Assembly (NCBI GenBank): GCA_013397795.1
Contig: VZTJ01001204.1
Location: 1,102,166 to 1,166,165 of the forward strand
Reading direction: 5' to 3'
DNA: 64,000 nucleotides
DNA from: Orthonyx spaldingii
Taxonomy: Eukaryota > Chordata > Aves > Passeriformes > Orthonychidae
A program made the translations under genes and the position numbers. The notes beneath the pieces were generated by a model that did not search any database, was not told the DNA's origin, and saw only the letters and a list, made by a program, of their open reading frames with translations. Shown in pieces: positions 63,668-64,000 of the stretch; position 1 is the stretch's first letter, and the number at the start of each line of letters is the position of its first letter.

Positions 63668-64000
63668 ATCACAGATTTATAACATGGTTAGGGTTGTAAG
63701 GGACCTTGAAGATCATCTGTTCCAGCCCCCCTGCCATGGGCAGGGACTCCTTCCACTAGACCAGGTTACTCAGAGCCCCATCCAGCCTTTCCTTGAACAC
63801 TTTCAGGGATGGGGCATCCACAGCTTCCCTGGGCAACCTGTTCCAGTGCCTCACCACCCTCACAGTAAAGAATTTATTCCTGATATCTAGTCTAAACCTA
63901 CTCTCTGTCAGTTTGAACCCATTCCCTGTTGTCCTGTCACTAAATGTTCTTGGGAAAAGTCCCTCTCCATCTTTCTTGTAGGCTCCCGTCAGGTAGTGGA
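63668..64000 (-). mobile_element. CR1 LINE 3' part, continuing past the window end (minus strand)
   Basis: The plus strand starts with AATCACAGATTTATAACATG and GGGACCTTGAAGATCATCTG, the reverse complement of a CR1 tail and 3' UTR. It continues with CCCCCTGCCATGGGCAGG, CTTCCCTGGGCAACCTGTTC and TTCCCTGTTGTCCTGTCACT, the late ORF2 region. It is one of the better-preserved copies. How much of the element lies beyond position 64000 is unknown. Confidence 0.95.

Noticed and set aside
1..64000. CRISPR arrays, bacterial operons, tRNA or rRNA genes
   Set aside because: No regularly spaced repeats, ribosome-binding-site and ORF layouts, or cloverleaf sequences were seen on either strand. The repeat content is that of a bird genome.

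Overview
This is vertebrate nuclear DNA, almost certainly from a bird. The evidence is six confident fragments, plus one faint one, of the avian CR1 LINE family. These carry recognisable CR1 ORF2 peptides and, in some, the ATTCTATG-type 3' tail. There is also one avian-type endogenous retrovirus LTR. The background is AT-rich with sparse CpG, broken by two CpG islands, and no prokaryotic features are present. A block of 346 Ns inside the second CpG island shows a draft assembly. I cannot name the species or the chromosome; the AT-rich background fits a macrochromosome-like isochore better than a gene-dense microchromosome, but that is inference.

Layout: (1) 1-230 is the edge of a GC-rich, CpG-rich segment, probably the promoter or first exon of a gene mostly outside the window. 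(2) A CR1 3' end with an uninterrupted C-terminal reading frame follows at 350-785. (3) 0.8-46.6 kb is AT-rich intergenic or intronic DNA. It holds CR1 pieces at 16.2 kb (faint), 18.5-19.1 kb (endonuclease part), 26.1-26.6 kb (late ORF2) and 37.8-39.0 kb (internally deleted, plus strand), a solo LTR at 19,849-20,436, and two doubtful LTR-like remnants at 12.4 and 15.6 kb. (4) 46.6-47.9 kb is a strong CpG island with GC boxes and short tandem repeats, interrupted by the N gap; it is the best candidate for a gene start. (5) 47.9-64 kb is again AT-rich, with CR1 fragments at 53.2 kb and at the right edge.

I find no protein-coding exon I can assign to a known gene, and no tRNA, rRNA, CRISPR array or bacterial-type feature. 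The many short open frames behave like chance frames in AT-rich DNA, or are CR1 or CpG-island artefacts. The most testable leads are the gap-masked promoter, an intact CR1 reading frame just behind a strong splice acceptor next to the left CpG island, an isolated exon-like segment at 36,732-36,806, and the solo LTR with likely target-site duplications. I see no convincing evidence of a new biological system.
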